Source: Trichomonas vaginalis G3 (taxonomy: Eukaryota > Parabasalia > Trichomonadida > Trichomonadidae). Taken from it: a stretch of 64,000 nucleotides of DNA. Position 1 is the stretch's first letter; every line of letters begins with the position of its first letter. The stretch spans positions 14,566,205-14,630,204 of the forward strand of contig NC_067206.1 in assembly GCF_026262505.1 (NCBI RefSeq), given 5' to 3'. The notes beneath the pieces are model-generated. The model saw nothing but the letters and a program-made list of their open reading frames with translations. It was not told the DNA's origin and ran no database searches. The translations under genes were made by a program, and so were the position numbers. Of this stretch, positions 19,438 to 29,790 are shown piece by piece.

Positions 19438-19659
19438 TTAAAGTTCTTTTGTTGGATTTATACAGACAGTATGGTTCTTACTGTCTTGAAACAGAAACTC
19501 ATCTGTCATTGGGTTTATCGTCAGTTTTAAGTTTCCTTCTTTCAATGACTCAGATATCTTAGAATAGTTTGAAAAGCTTGTTGTGTTCTTATTTAGAGCT
19601 TGCATAATGAGTTGTCGGTTGTGTTGTATTTCTCTCATAGACGCTGTTTCATTTGACAT
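19438..19659 (-). CDS. Maverick small protein
   Basis: A protein of 73 residues from the ATG at 19,659 (MSNETASMREIQHN). Its first half is helical and polar and its second half is beta-like (NLKLTINPMTDEFLFQDSKNHTV). It lies directly upstream of the fibre-like gene on the same strand and might be an assembly partner. It faces a plus-strand region whose first ATG is 18 bp away. No family recognised. Confidence 0.45.
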   Translation of the reverse strand: MSNETASMREIQHNRQLIMQALNKNTTSFSNYSKISESLKEGNLKLTINPMTDEFLFQDSKNHTVCINPTKEL

Positions 19660-19677
19660 TTTTATTCTAGATAAAAT

Positions 19678-20524
19678 ATGCTTCCAATAGAAAAAGAAAT
19701 TCAAGAGTTGCTACAACTAAACCATTAGATGAACTTTTTACTAACGTAGGTCAAAAGTTTGAGACAGAGACCGTAAAGCATGAAGGCTATCGTTTTGACT
19801 ACCCATTAAGATGGCTAAGAGACCCATCTGTCACAAAAGCTATTGGCTTTCGTAGAATGAAGTTTGTGTCTGTAGAAGATAAAAGTTTTCCATTTATTGT
19901 AAGGTTTCATATAGATTATATATCTGAAGGGAAACGAAAAATGTGGGAAGAAATTGAGCTAATACAAGTTGACCTTTCATCTTCTCTACAGACTGCGTTA
20001 AAAAATAGAAGATAAAATAAATTCATGTTATGCAAAATATGCTGATGAATATGCAAATACCGAGAGCACACTTTATGTGAGAATTGTATATGACAAACAA
20101 AATTCACAAGTGTCATTTCAAATCTATGAAGACAATCCAAAGAAAGACGAACAAATATATACAGAATTCACTGCAATGTCATGGTATTATTTGCAAAGAA
20201 TGTTAAATCAGAAAGTCAAACTTCCTTTAGCAAATATTTACAGTCGATATGCAAGAGATGAACCATATTTATTTAAAGATGTTTTCGACTCAGATGCTAT
20301 TATAGTTCATGCTTCATTTTCTGGCGCACAAAACTCTTTTTTATGCTTGGCAAATGACTTTTACGAAAAAACCTACAAAGCTATATGAACCACCGAGTGG
20401 AAGTATTTCAGACTTTCAAGTATGGTTTACTACAGATGGAAGAAAAAGAATAATTCCATTATACCATGCGTTTTACTTAGAACTTAGTTTCATATACAAC
20501 TACTATCGAACGGTAAAAATATAA
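19678..20524 (+). pseudogene. Maverick protein of unknown function (broken)
   Basis: Coding-like sequence on the plus strand. An early part contains GYRFDYPLRWLRDPSVTKAIG and FPFIVRFHIDYISEG. A later part contains YEDNPKKDEQIYTEFTAMSWYYLQ and DVFDSDAIIVHASF, followed by an aromatic-rich tail. The beta-rich style would fit a virion protein, but there is no clear motif. The region is broken in several places. Confidence 0.4.
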
Positions 20525-20528
20525 TTTT

Positions 20529-20770
20529 TTAATACGGTTGAGGTGTTGGATTTGGTTGCCAACTAGACTGTGGTGCAGGTTCAGGCTGTTGTATAACAGG
20601 AGCTTGCTCTTCTGGTTCAGGGTCTTTAGGTATAATACCAACGAACTGACCTACCCTTTTACCAATATTTTTGACACCGTTCCAAATTCCTCTTCCGACA
20701 GATTTATTCCATTCCATATACCTCTTCCAACATTTCGAAAAGTTCCTATCTTACTGAAGAAACCCATTTT
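20529..20770 (-). pseudogene. Maverick Gly-rich small protein with Pro/Gln tail (broken)
   Basis: The start near 20,768 reads MGFFSKIGTF, and the following part contains GIWNGVKNIGKRVGQFVGIIP, an amphipathic glycine-containing helix, then a Pro/Glu/Gln-rich disordered tail ending in TPQPY. The layout matches that of the other Gly-rich small protein at 16.7-17.1 kb: an MG-F start, an amphipathic helix and a disordered tail. Probably broken about once. Confidence 0.45.
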
Positions 20771-20789
20771 ACTATATGTAAAAATCTAA

Positions 20790-21287
20790 TGTCCGCCTAG
20801 TCTCTTACGTTCCTGTTGAGTTCCATAGCATTCTTTAACTGGAGCTCATACATTCTGTTTCTCCTCTGGTAGAAAACATATCTGGGTCAACTCCTGTGTT
20901 CGCGTCATCTGCATAAAGTTGTTTATATCCCACTTCAGGTTTGTATAAAACTCTTCCATCTCATTTTGCTACCATGGTGGCAAACCTAACGCAGCGTCAT
21001 TTGACATGGCAGTTTGCATTTTACATCTGTTGGCACTTGACCATAGTTTGCCATTGCAGTTTGTATTCTAACTTCATTGGAATTCTCTGGGTTTGGTTGT
21101 CCAGGTTGCTGTGCATTCGCTAAGTTCTGTGCTCCATTAATATTAGATAAAAATATCTCTTACGAGTACATATACTGAACATTTGCAGGCATTGGTTCAT
21201 CTTCATATTCTCTATATCTTTCTGCCACGTCAAAAAACAAATGACACAATAAAAACCTAAAACAAGTAGTCCTATTTCAAACCACAT
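20790..21287 (-). pseudogene. Maverick membrane-anchored small protein and adjacent remnants (broken)
   Basis: The start at 21,287 encodes MWFEIGLLVLGFYCVICFLT, a single hydrophobic transmembrane segment followed by a polar tail. Further leftward the strand carries coding-like stretches such as NAQQPGQPNPENSNEVRIQ. This may be one or two former genes; a membrane protein of the virion or of the infected cell is possible. Several breaks. Confidence 0.35.
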
Positions 21288-21299
21288 TTACTTACTAAT

Positions 21300-22084
21300 A
21301 AAATTTCTTTGTTATGACACTTTCTCCGGTTTATAGACCTCTCTCATATTCTATCTTGTCATATCTAAACTCATAGTCATGTATGTCCTCTAACCATCTC
21401 ATAACGGTTTCCAAACCACTTTTATCGGATGTAAAGTAAAAAGCATGGATGGTTATGTAAAACGTCTAAAGTTTCTAAAGAGTCTCTCAAAGTCAGTCTA
21501 CTTGGTATTGAAAATCCCATGTGTTATAGAACGCGGGTCCACTATAAAGAAAACATTTTCCTTGTCTTTATATTTCATACAACTCTGTCCAATGACATCT
21601 CACAAACTCTATACCCTCAATATATTTTCTATGTCCTCTTTGAAAACATTTGTATAGTTAAGATATAAAACTTTTGACATAAGTGTTTCAATGTCATGAA
21701 TCTTATAGAACCACTATATAATAGTCTAGCAGATATACTATCCCAGTCTATATATTCTGCTTTTTTCAAAACCTCTCTCACAATATTTTTCTTATCTACT
21801 GGTATACGTTCCATCTTACCTATAGGTATCTTTTCTTTTAACTCTTTCAATATATTGTTTGTGTCTGGTATATGTTTGAGACGGTTCATATAGTTGTCGA
21901 AGTCATTGCATATAATCTTTGAGTCAGGAAATACAGTATGGCACAAATGAGATATATAGAAACTTCCACCGAACAAATCTACAAATGTTAGACCATTCGG
22001 TAGTTTCTTAAGTTCTCTCAATATAATATCTTTACATCTACTCTTATTTCCAAAGAAGGGTAACGGTGGTTTTGTAAAATTCAT
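21300..22084 (-). pseudogene. Maverick D12-class adenine-specific DNA methyltransferase (broken)
   Basis: The N-terminus MNFTKPPLPFFGNKSR is the Dam/D12 opening motif, with the PFxGxK loop that binds S-adenosylmethionine. It is followed by LTFVDLFGGSFYISHL, motif I, and then SKIICNDFDNYM, the acidic motif II. These define N6-adenine methyltransferases of the D12 class. N6-methyladenine is reported as the main DNA mark of T. vaginalis, so an element-borne enzyme could influence its own chromatin. The later part of the region is broken in a few places. Confidence 0.7.
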
Positions 22085-22236
22085 TTTATATATATAATAA
22101 AAATGTTTTTACCTGAAAAGTGACAGAAAAGTGACAAAACATGAAAACATATATAATTTGTGAAAAGCTCCTGGAGGGCTAGAGGGCACGAAGTGCCTGG
22201 AAGCCCCACTACCTTTTTTTTTTTTTTTTTTTTTTT
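22085..22236. repeat. Right terminal region of the Maverick
   Basis: Beyond the methyltransferase start comes an AT-rich spacer with two AAAAGTGACA words (about 22,116-22,139). A GC-richer segment with GCTCCTGGAGGGC and GGCACGAAGTGCC follows, then CCCCACTACC and 23 T residues. The GC-rich part contains an inverted repeat (GGCACGAAGTGCC). I take it as the terminal repeat. The partner end is outside the window, so this cannot be verified. Confidence 0.5.
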
Positions 22237-22354
22237 GTAAAATATATTATAAAGAGTATTTATATAAATATTGTAAAATAATATAAGTAATAAAAATTGA
22301 GACCCCTCCCTGTTTTTGATGTTTTGTCACTTTTTCGGTAATTCTTATTGTTTC
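22237..22354. mobile_element. Right end of an F-family MULE-like element
   Basis: These 118 bp match 50,608-50,725, the right end of the complete F element, at nearly every position and end with GTCACTTTTTCGGTAATTCT...GTTTC. The similarity starts directly after the Maverick T run and stops exactly where F stops. The Maverick therefore appears to sit inside, or replaced the interior of, another F copy whose left end is outside the window. Confidence 0.7.
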
Positions 22355-22814
22355 GACTCTATTAATCCATAACTCTTGGCTGCATCCCAAAATGACAAAT
22401 GGCTATTTAATAAATCATCATAAGAATAACCTGCTATTTTGTCTAAAATTAACCTAAGAGAGAATATTTTTTGCTCATAAGAAACTAATTGCAATATGCA
22501 AACGCAATCTTTGTTCCTTTTAGAGATCCATCTTTTAATTTTTTCTTCATTTGTATTGCCATTATCTAATATTGTTTCTTTTCGTTTAGGTTTGCTCTTA
22601 TAAATAACATATCTTTCATAATATTGACGAATGACGAGATTCTTAAATTCTTCTGTTTTTGATCTTGCAAAATATCGTAATAACAAACTTAGTATGTTGT
22701 CTATCCATTTTTATAATTCTTTTTCTGATTCATCTGCTTTTTCAGCAAATAAATTTTTCCCAGTTAAATGAAAATTGATTAATTCAACCTTTGGGAACAT
22801 TCCAAAATTATTAT
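22355..22814 (-). pseudogene. Unrecognised gene fragment between two transposon ends
   Basis: Minus-strand coding-like sequence: FPKVELINFHLTGKNLFAEK, then further on RQYYERYVIYKSKPKRKE, KIKRWISKRNKDCVCILQLV and NSHLSFWDAAKSYGLIES. It is a helical, basic protein and I do not recognise the family. Both ends are cut by transposons: the 3' end by the F-type end at 22,354 and the 5' side by element B1 at 22,815. An internal frame disruption lies near 22,690-22,710. It could be a host gene or part of another transposon. Confidence 0.4.
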
Positions 22815-23287
22815 CATAAGACAAATTACGGAAAGTGAACTCAAACAAAAAGTGACACAATGCATTTGCCAACCAAATAACTTTACAAAGCAAAAACTTA
22901 AATTACTTGTCAAGCTTACTATTCTTATTTTAACAATTAAAAAATTAAATTTTATTTTTATTTAAAAAATCATCTTATATCATCTGATATATATATATAA
23001 CAGCATTAATATTTCAATGATTCACAAATCAACTTTTTCATTATTTTAAATAATTATAGAATATATACCGACTTTTTGTACATAAATATTTTTAGATTCA
23101 ATAATGATTTACGGTTTTTTTCAAAACTTATAATTTTCAAAGAGAAAGAGACAGACTAGCCCATTGTCACTTTTTAATTTAGCAAATGAACGCTTATGGA
23201 GTGGAGTTTTTGGGTAAATCTGATTTGCTTATAAATGAAATAAAATCAAAAGAAACCATATTGGCATTATATTATGCAAAAATAAAT

Positions 23288-24436
23288 GATCTTACTTAGT
23301 ACTTTTAAAGTTAATTTCAGAAAAAATTTGACACAATGGTATCCGGCACATACAAGTGGTGTACAACCAAAATATAAGTTGGTTTAAACATATATTGCTA
23401 TATCTCATGATCTTACTTAGTACTTTTAAAGTTAATTTCAGAAAAAATTTGACACAATGGTATCCGGCACATACAAGTGGTGTACAACCAAATATAAGTT
23501 GGTTTGAACATATATTGCTATATCTCATGATCTTACTTAGTACTTTTAAAGTTAATTTCAGAAAAAATTTGACACAATGGTATCCGGCACATACAAGTGG
23601 TGTACAACCAAAATATAAGTTGGTTTGAACATATATTGCTATATCTCATGATCTTACTTAGTACTTTTAAAGTTAATTTCAGAAAAAATTTGACACAATG
23701 GTATCCGGCACATACAAGTGGTGTACAACCAAAATATAAGTTGGTTTGAACATATATTGCTATATCTCATGATCTTACTTAGTACTTTTAAAGTTAATTT
23801 CAGAAAAAATTTGACACAATGGTATCCGCACATACAAGTGGTGTACAACCAAAATATAAGTTGGTTTGAACATATATTGCTATATCTCATGATCTTACTT
23901 AGTACTTTTAAAGTTAATTTCAGAAAAAATTTGACACAATGGTATCCGGCACATACAAGTGGTGTACAACCAAAATATAAGTTGGTTTAAACATATATTG
24001 CTATATCTCATGATCTTACTTAGTACTTTTAAAGTTAATTTCAAAAAATTTGACACAATGGTATCCGGCACATACAAGTGGTGTACAACCAAAATATAAG
24101 TTGGTTTGAACATATATTGCTATATCTCATGATCTTACTTAGTACTTTTAAAGTTAATTTCAGAAAAAATTTGACACAATGGTATCCGGCACATACAAGT
24201 GGTGTACAACCAAAATATAAGTTGGTTTGAACATATATTGCTATATCTCATGATCTTACTTAGTACTTTTAAAGTTAATTTCAGAAAAAATTTGACACAA
24301 TGGTATCCGGCACATACAAGTGGTGTACAACCAAAATATAAGTTGGTTTGAACATATATTGCTATATCTCATGATCTTACTTAGTACTTTTAAAGTTAAT
24401 TCAGAAAAAATTTGACACAATGGTATCCGGCACATA
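23288..24436. repeat. 121-bp tandem array, about 9.5 copies
   Basis: Units of 119-121 bp start with GATCTTACTTAGTACTTTTA at 23,288, 23,409, 23,529, 23,650, 23,771, 23,891, 24,012, 24,131, 24,252 and 24,373. Copies differ by single-base deletions. Two further copies lie at about 25,389-25,632 and about one at 26,584-26,726; 3.7 inverted copies are in MULE2 (49,845-50,290). Long frames over this array come from the repeat and are not genes. Confidence 0.95.
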
Positions 24437-25388
24437 ATGTTGCATGCTAAGATCAGTCATAATGTAAACCTCTCAATTTTATTGTCGTGGGAAGTATCTC
24501 AATTCCTTCAAAAAAATTGAAAAACTATTTAATTTTAAAAATATAATACTTTTAATTAGTTAATTAATTGGAGATATTTTTTAAAAAATCACTTTTGATA
24601 ATACTTTGAGAACTTTAATTCAAAAAATATATTCAAAAATATCCAGGATATCAAAAGGGAATTGTTCCTTATGAGGTATATAGTTATGATGTATACCTCA
24701 TAAGGAACAATTCCCTCCTTAAAACGAGAAAACTTGTTCGAAATTGTTTATCATTTCGAACAAGTTTTCTCGTTTTTAATAAGAAACTAAAGGCTATGAG
24801 GCATTGATTATATATTAGTGCCTCACAGCCTTTTAGTTTCTAATAGATAGCTGGGAAACTTTCTCCAAATGATAAGTTATTCAGAGAAAGTTTCCCAGCT
24901 ATCAAGAGGGAATTGTTCCTTATGAGGTATATAGTTATGATGTATACCTCATAAGGAACAATTCCCTCCTTAAAATCGTAGACATTTTTATACTTATTAA
25001 TCAACCATTCAAAATCATATTCCTCTGAAAAGTTATTTTATTAAAAATTTAGAATTTTAATAAATATAGAGTTTGGATTTCATACAATACCTATATATTT
25101 TCAATAATGGAATTTGAAAACCATTCTCAAAAGTTCTCAGAAAACCTTTTTTTCATTAATTTTTAAGAAATCTGAGTATTAAATTAAGTGATAAATTCGT
25201 TTGACACTACTTTAATTTTTAAATTCAAAAAATTATATGTGCTTCTTAAAATGACTCAAAAAATTTTATTATAAAATAATATATAATATTAAAAATCCCA
25301 CAACATTTTTTTACTTTACATAATCGTACTTCCTCGACGATTAATTTCCACTCAATTTCTATCATTGACCGAACTTAGCATGCAACAA
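24437..25388. mobile_element. MITE O, copy 1 (952 bp), inside the array
   Basis: Its ends ATGTTGCATGCTAAG and the inverse TTGTTGCATGCTAAG form terminal repeats, and it interrupts a 121-bp unit between CACATA and TACAAG, giving a TA (or ATA) target duplication. It encodes nothing. The interior carries five hairpins, of which the first and last are almost identical. Copy 2 follows 244 bp later. Confidence 0.75.
24652..24970. repeat. Hairpin array in MITE O copy 1
   Basis: Five back-to-back inverted repeats with arms of about 20-26 bp and loops of 8-13 bases: GGGAATTGTTCCTTATGAGG (24,656 on), CGAGAAAACTTGTTCGAAAT, GAAACTAAAGGCTATGAGGC, AGCTGGGAAACTTTCTC, then the first hairpin again. Spacers between hairpins are only 2-8 bases. 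Confidence 0.85.
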
Positions 25389-25632
25389 TACAAGTGGTGT
25401 ACAACCAAAATATAAGTTGGTTTGAACATATATTGCTATATCTCATGATCTTACTTAGTACTTTTAAAGTTAATTTCAGAAAAAATTTGACACAATGGTA
25501 TCCGGCACATACAAGTGGTGTACAACCAAAATATAAGTTGGTTTGAACATATATTGCTATATCTCATGATCTTACTTAGTACTTTTAAAGTTAATTTCAG
25601 AAAAAATTTGACACAATGGTATCCGGCACATA

Positions 25633-26583
25633 ATGTTGCATGCTAAGATCAGTCATAATGTAAACCTCTCAATTTTATTGTCGTGGGAAGTATCTCAATT
25701 CCTTCAAAAAAATTGAAAAACTATTTAATTTTAAAAATATAATACTTTTAATTAGTTAATTAATTGGAGATATTTTTTAAAAAATCACTTTTGATAATAC
25801 TTTTGAGAACTTTAATTCAAAAAATATATTCAAAAATATCCAGGATATCAAAAGGGAATTGTTCCTTATGAGGTATATAGTTATATGTATACCTCATAAG
25901 GAACAATTCCCTCCTTAAAACGAGAAAACTTGTTCGAAATTGTTTATCATTTCGAACAAGTTTTCTCGTTTTTAATAAGAAACTAAAGGCTATGAGGCAT
26001 TGATTATATATTAGTGCCTCACAGCCTTTTAGTTTCTAATAGATAGCTGGGAAACTTTCTCCAAATGATAAGTTATTCAGAGAAAGTTTCCCAGCTATCA
26101 AGAGGGAATTGTTCCTTATGAGGTATATAGTTATGATGTATACCTCATAAGGAACAATTCCCTCCTTAAAATCGTAGACATTTTTATACTTATTAATCAA
26201 CCATTCAAAATCATATTCCTCTGAAAAGTTATTTTATTAAAAATTTAGAATTTTAATAAATATAGAGTTTGGATTTCATACAATACCTATATATTTTCAA
26301 TAATGGAATTTGAAAACCATTCTCAAAAGTTCTCAGAAAACCTTTTTTTCATTAATTTTAAGAAATCTGAGTATTAAATTAAGTGATAAATTCGTTTGAC
26401 ACTACTTTAATTTTTAAATTCAAAAAATTATATGTGCTTCTTAAAATGACTCAAAAAATTTTATTATAAAATAATATATAATATTAAAAATCCCACAACA
26501 TTTTTTTACTTTACATAATCGTACTTCCTCGACGATTAATTTCCACTCAATTTCTATCATTGACCGAACTTAGCATGCAACAA
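25633..26583. mobile_element. MITE O, copy 2 (951 bp)
   Basis: Almost identical to copy 1 over its whole length, including the surrounding array sequence, with a few small indels. It is therefore better explained as a segmental duplication of array plus MITE (about 1.2 kb) within MULE1 than as a second insertion. It contains the same five hairpins (about 25,849-26,164). Confidence 0.8.
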
Positions 26584-26726
26584 TACAAGTGGTGTACAAC
26601 CAAAATATAAGTTGGTTTAAACATATATTGCTATATCTCATGATCTTACTTAGTACTTTTAAAGTTAATTTCAGAAAAAATTTGACACAATGGTATCCGG
26701 CACATACAAGTGGTGTACAACCAAAT

Positions 26727-26995
26727 CTTCGACTCGATGAACTTGTCATCGAGTTATATTCCAGTGTTGTTCCTTCATTCCTGATTAAGTTGCAAATTAA
26801 AGGTCTGGATTCAGAGAGAAGTGTTAAAGTTATCAAAAAAGTCACAAGAGATTTCGAAGAAATGACACAATTTAAAAAGTCGAATGCATCAGTATGCTTG
26901 AAGCTGTTCAGAAAGGTCTGAAAAATGATACACTTGATCCCAACATTGTTTACTCAACATTAAAAATATTATTGCAAAGAAAACATTTGATTTAA
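26727..26995 (+). pseudogene. MULE transposase C-terminal fragment
   Basis: The plus strand encodes LRLDELVIELYSSVVPSFLIK and further MULE C-terminal sequence, matching the end of the MULE2 transposase (minus strand, 48,941-49,200) almost base for base, with a small frame disruption near 26,880. It joins the tandem array abruptly at 26,726, so everything upstream of the C-terminal part, including the DDE core, is deleted. The stop is at about 26,995, followed by the subterminal region shared with MULE2. Confidence 0.85.
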
Positions 26996-27213
26996 TAAAC
27001 ATTTAATTTATTATAATTAATTTTTTATTACAGTATAGTAAAAAATGCTATAAATAAATTATTATATTTTATTAAAATGTGACTTTTAATAGTAAGTGAA
27101 TAAAATAAATCAGGAATTGGGAAAGAAATAAGGTTAATTAAAATAATGAAAATTACAAGTTTAAGGTTAATGAAAAAGTGACAATGGCGAGTTTGTCCCC
27201 CACTCATTTTCAA

Positions 27214-28511
27214 ATGAGTGGTAGAATCTTCGATTTAATTGATTTAGAATGGTTAAATCAAGCTAATCAACAAATTCAAAGCGGTATTAACGTCGAAACC
27301 GTTCTCCAAAATGTCCCTTTAACAGATGGAAGAATTCTTCCCACAATATCACATAAAACTTTTAAAAACGCTCTTAATTTCAATCAAATTGAAATTCCAA
27401 AATTACGTACAGGTCCAAAACCAAAAGATCCACCACAAGAATTAATAAATACTGTCCAAAATTTACATAATAAAGTTCAAAAAATAGGAATTTCCCGGGC
27501 TTTCGGCCGAATTATAACAGATCGTCAAATGATACTTGAATCGCAAATGCAAAATCAACAAAATATTCAAATTCATTTTCCAATTCCACAATTGTCTCAA
27601 CGGAATCAAAATTCAGAGTTTGATTACAGTTCTCCTGACGTTTCAAGTTCATCTGAACAGTTATCATCAGAAATCTCTTCAAATTCCGACGATTCATCAG
27701 CCGAAGAATTATTTTCATCAAGTCCAAATTCAATTGATACAGAATCGGATATAAATTCAGAAGATGACCCATATTCAATACGCACAAATACAACTTCAAC
27801 ATTTGAAAAAACTACAGATTATTTTGACCGTAAATTATTGAACATTCAATTTTCCGAAAGAACTGTTAATAAATGTTTCAAACTTCTCAATCTTGCACAA
27901 CCGCCAAAAAATTCAAAGGCAAAAGGTCAAACAAAATACGAAGCTTTTTACGTTAATGAAATATGGCATGTAGATATTCACTTTTTAAATCATCGCCAAG
28001 GTGAATATCTATATGCCGTTATTGACGATAAATCACGAAAAATTTTGGCTTGGTCACATCTCGAAACTAAAGAAGCGGCACAAACAAGTCGTGTCATTCA
28101 ACAATGTTTCGATGTATATGGCAAACCGTTTGCCATATGGAGTGACAATGGGCTTGAAAACTACGGTGTTTTCAAAAATTTATTAAAAATGCAAACGTCG
28201 AATCAATCACGATAATACCACACTGCCCTTACATGAATGGCAAAATCGAAAGATTTTGGCAGAATATTCAAGTTGATGAGGTAGCTTGGGATCAAATTCA
28301 AAATTTAATCGAAAATTATAACGCAACACCACATACACAGTTACCAAAAAATCCAGAAATACATACCTGGTTTACACCAAACAAATTTTATGATATCAGC
28401 GAAAAATATGATACCACCAAAGAACCCCTTTGGAAAGTTGATGGAGAAATTAAGGATTTGAGGATTTCTCTTCAACATTTCCGCGAGAGGAGAGCCAATC
28501 AAAGAAATTAA
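27214..28511 (+). pseudogene. rve-type DDE integrase/transposase of element B1
   Basis: The gene's own start is the ATG at 27,214 (MSGRIFDLIDLEWLNQ). An in-frame ATG at 27,184 comes from the MULE1 terminal repeat. A helical N-terminal region is followed by a Ser/Glu-rich linker (about residues 140-200). Then comes an rve core: NEIWHVDIHFLNHRQ, AIWSDNGLENYG and MNGKIERFW supply the D, D and E. The protein resembles IS3/IS481-like integrases of eukaryotic DNA transposons. There is one frame disruption between the second Asp and the Glu (near 28,200), so it is probably inactive. Related genes lie at 32.7-33.5 kb and 54.1-55.9 kb. Confidence 0.8.
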
Positions 28512-28825
28512 TTCGGTAATATTTTAAAATCGAAAATAAAATCTAATTTTTAACACAAATTAACAATATCGATTACATCTTCTTACTAAGCTCAGTCAGA
28601 TTAATAAGAATAAACACTTACTTTTTAAAACATTTACATATTTTTTTTCTTCGTTACAGAGATACGCAAGTTGCAGAAGAAGCAGCAACTGTAGTACAGT
28701 AATTTGACACTCCGAAATCGAACATTAGTGACTTTGAGTAGATTTTGAATTTAATATAGATCTTGATTTTTAATAACCATCATAGCAAGAGCTAGTTGGT
28801 GAATGGTATCCGCGAATTTCGGCTT
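28512..28825. other. AT-rich spacer downstream of the integrase
   Basis: I see no gene, repeat or terminal motif here. A short frame remnant with AAEEAATVVQ-like coding (28,670-28,705) may be an old extension of the integrase gene. Confidence 0.4.
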
Positions 28826-29790
28826 GAAAGTTGGGAAACTTTGTCCGAATGTTAAACTATTCGGACAAAGTTTCCCGCTGTTTGCGAAGGAATTGTTGGC
28901 TATGATGTACTGATTCATGATCAGTACATCATAGCCAACAATTCCTTATATAAAGTTCAAAAACTTGGGTGCAATCAGAACTGATTGCACCCAAGTTTTT
29001 GAACTTTCTTGAGGGAATGAAAGGGTAAGAGGTATACATTATGAATATATACCTCTTACCCTTCCATTCCCTCTCTGACAGCGGGAAACTTTGTCCGAAT
29101 GTTAAACTATTCAGACAAAGTTTCCCGCTGTTTGCGAAGGAATTGTTGGCTATGATGTACTGATTCATGATCAGTGCATCATAGCCAACAATTCCTTATA
29201 CAAATTTCAAAAACTTGGGTGCAATCAGTTCTGATTGCACCCAAGTTTTTGAACTTTCTCGAGGGAATGGAAGGGTAAGAGGTATATATTCATAATGTAT
29301 ACCTCTTACCCTTCCATTCCTTCGCAAACAGCGGGAAACTTTGTCTGAATAGTTTAACATTCAGACAAAGTTTCCCGCTGTTTGCGAAGGAATTGTTGGC
29401 TATAATGTACTGATTCATGATCAGTGCATCATAGCCAACAATTCCTTATACAAAGTTCAAAAACTTGGGTGCAATCAGTTCTGATTGCACCCAAGTTTTT
29501 GAACTTTCTCGAGGGAATGAAAGGGTAAGAGGTATACATTATGAATATATACCTCTTACCCTTCCATTCCCTCTCTGACAGCGGGAAACTTTGTCCGAAT
29601 GTTAAACTATTCAGACAAAGTTTCCCGCTGTTTGCGAAGGAATTGTTGGCTATGATGTACTGATTCATGATCAGTACATCATAGCCAACAATTCCTTATA
29701 CAAATTTCAAAAACTTGGGTGCAATCAGAACTGATTGCACCCAAGTTTTTGAACTTTCTCGAGGGAATGAAAGGTAAGAGATATCCATTT
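28826..29790. repeat. Hairpin array of element B1, about 16 hairpins in a repeating order
   Basis: The four-hairpin cycle is: A, GGGAAACTTTGTCCGAAT with its inverse; B, GGAATTGTTGGCTATGATG; C, TTCAAAAACTTGGGTGCAAT; D, GGGAATGAAAGGGTAAGAGG. It repeats about four times with small changes. Arms are about 18-28 bp and almost perfectly paired, and loops are short. In several copies the loop is present in the reverse orientation while the arms are unchanged. Frames crossing the array are not genes. Confidence 0.9.

Larger units (their letters stand above)
1..22236. mobile_element. Maverick/Polinton element, left end outside the window
   Basis: This is a fossil Maverick (Polinton). It is recognised by the joint presence of a protein-primed family-B DNA polymerase, a retroviral-type integrase, a FtsK/HerA-like packaging ATPase, a double-jelly-roll major capsid protein and a minor capsid candidate. 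The left end lies beyond the window. The right end is placed at a run of 23 T residues (22,214-22,236), just past a GC-richer block (about 22,165-22,213). The next base belongs to the end of a different transposon. Several genes are fully open and others are broken, with about ten breaks overall, so it looks moderately young but inactive as it stands. Genes lie on both strands, often as close divergent pairs. Confidence 0.9.
23142..27205. mobile_element. MULE1, 4,064-bp Mutator-like element with 9-bp target duplication
   Basis: The left end GAGAAAGAGACAGACTAGCC and the inverse of the right end, GAGTGGGGGACAAACTCGCC, are related terminal repeats, both followed by CATTGTCACTTTTT. The 9-bp ATTTTCAAA flanks both sides (23,133-23,141 and 27,206-27,214), the length typical of MULEs. 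The interior contains a 121-bp tandem array, two MITE copies and only the last part of a MULE transposase, so the copy is non-autonomous. MULE2 (48,729-50,436) belongs to the same family. Confidence 0.9.

Noticed and set aside
23292-24113. Frames of 70-90 codons on both strands over the tandem array
   Set aside because: They recur with the 121-bp period and reflect the repeat rather than a gene.
23288-24436. CRISPR-like array
   Set aside because: Units are contiguous 121-bp tandem copies without unique spacers, in a eukaryotic transposon.
27178-27213. GTG or upstream ATG as the true start of the B1 integrase
   Set aside because: These codons belong to the terminal repeat of MULE1, which inserted later; the gene's own ATG is at 27,214.
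28929-29668. Two near-identical 79-codon minus-strand frames
   Set aside because: They run across the hairpin array and repeat with it; the amino-acid sequence is that of inverted repeats.
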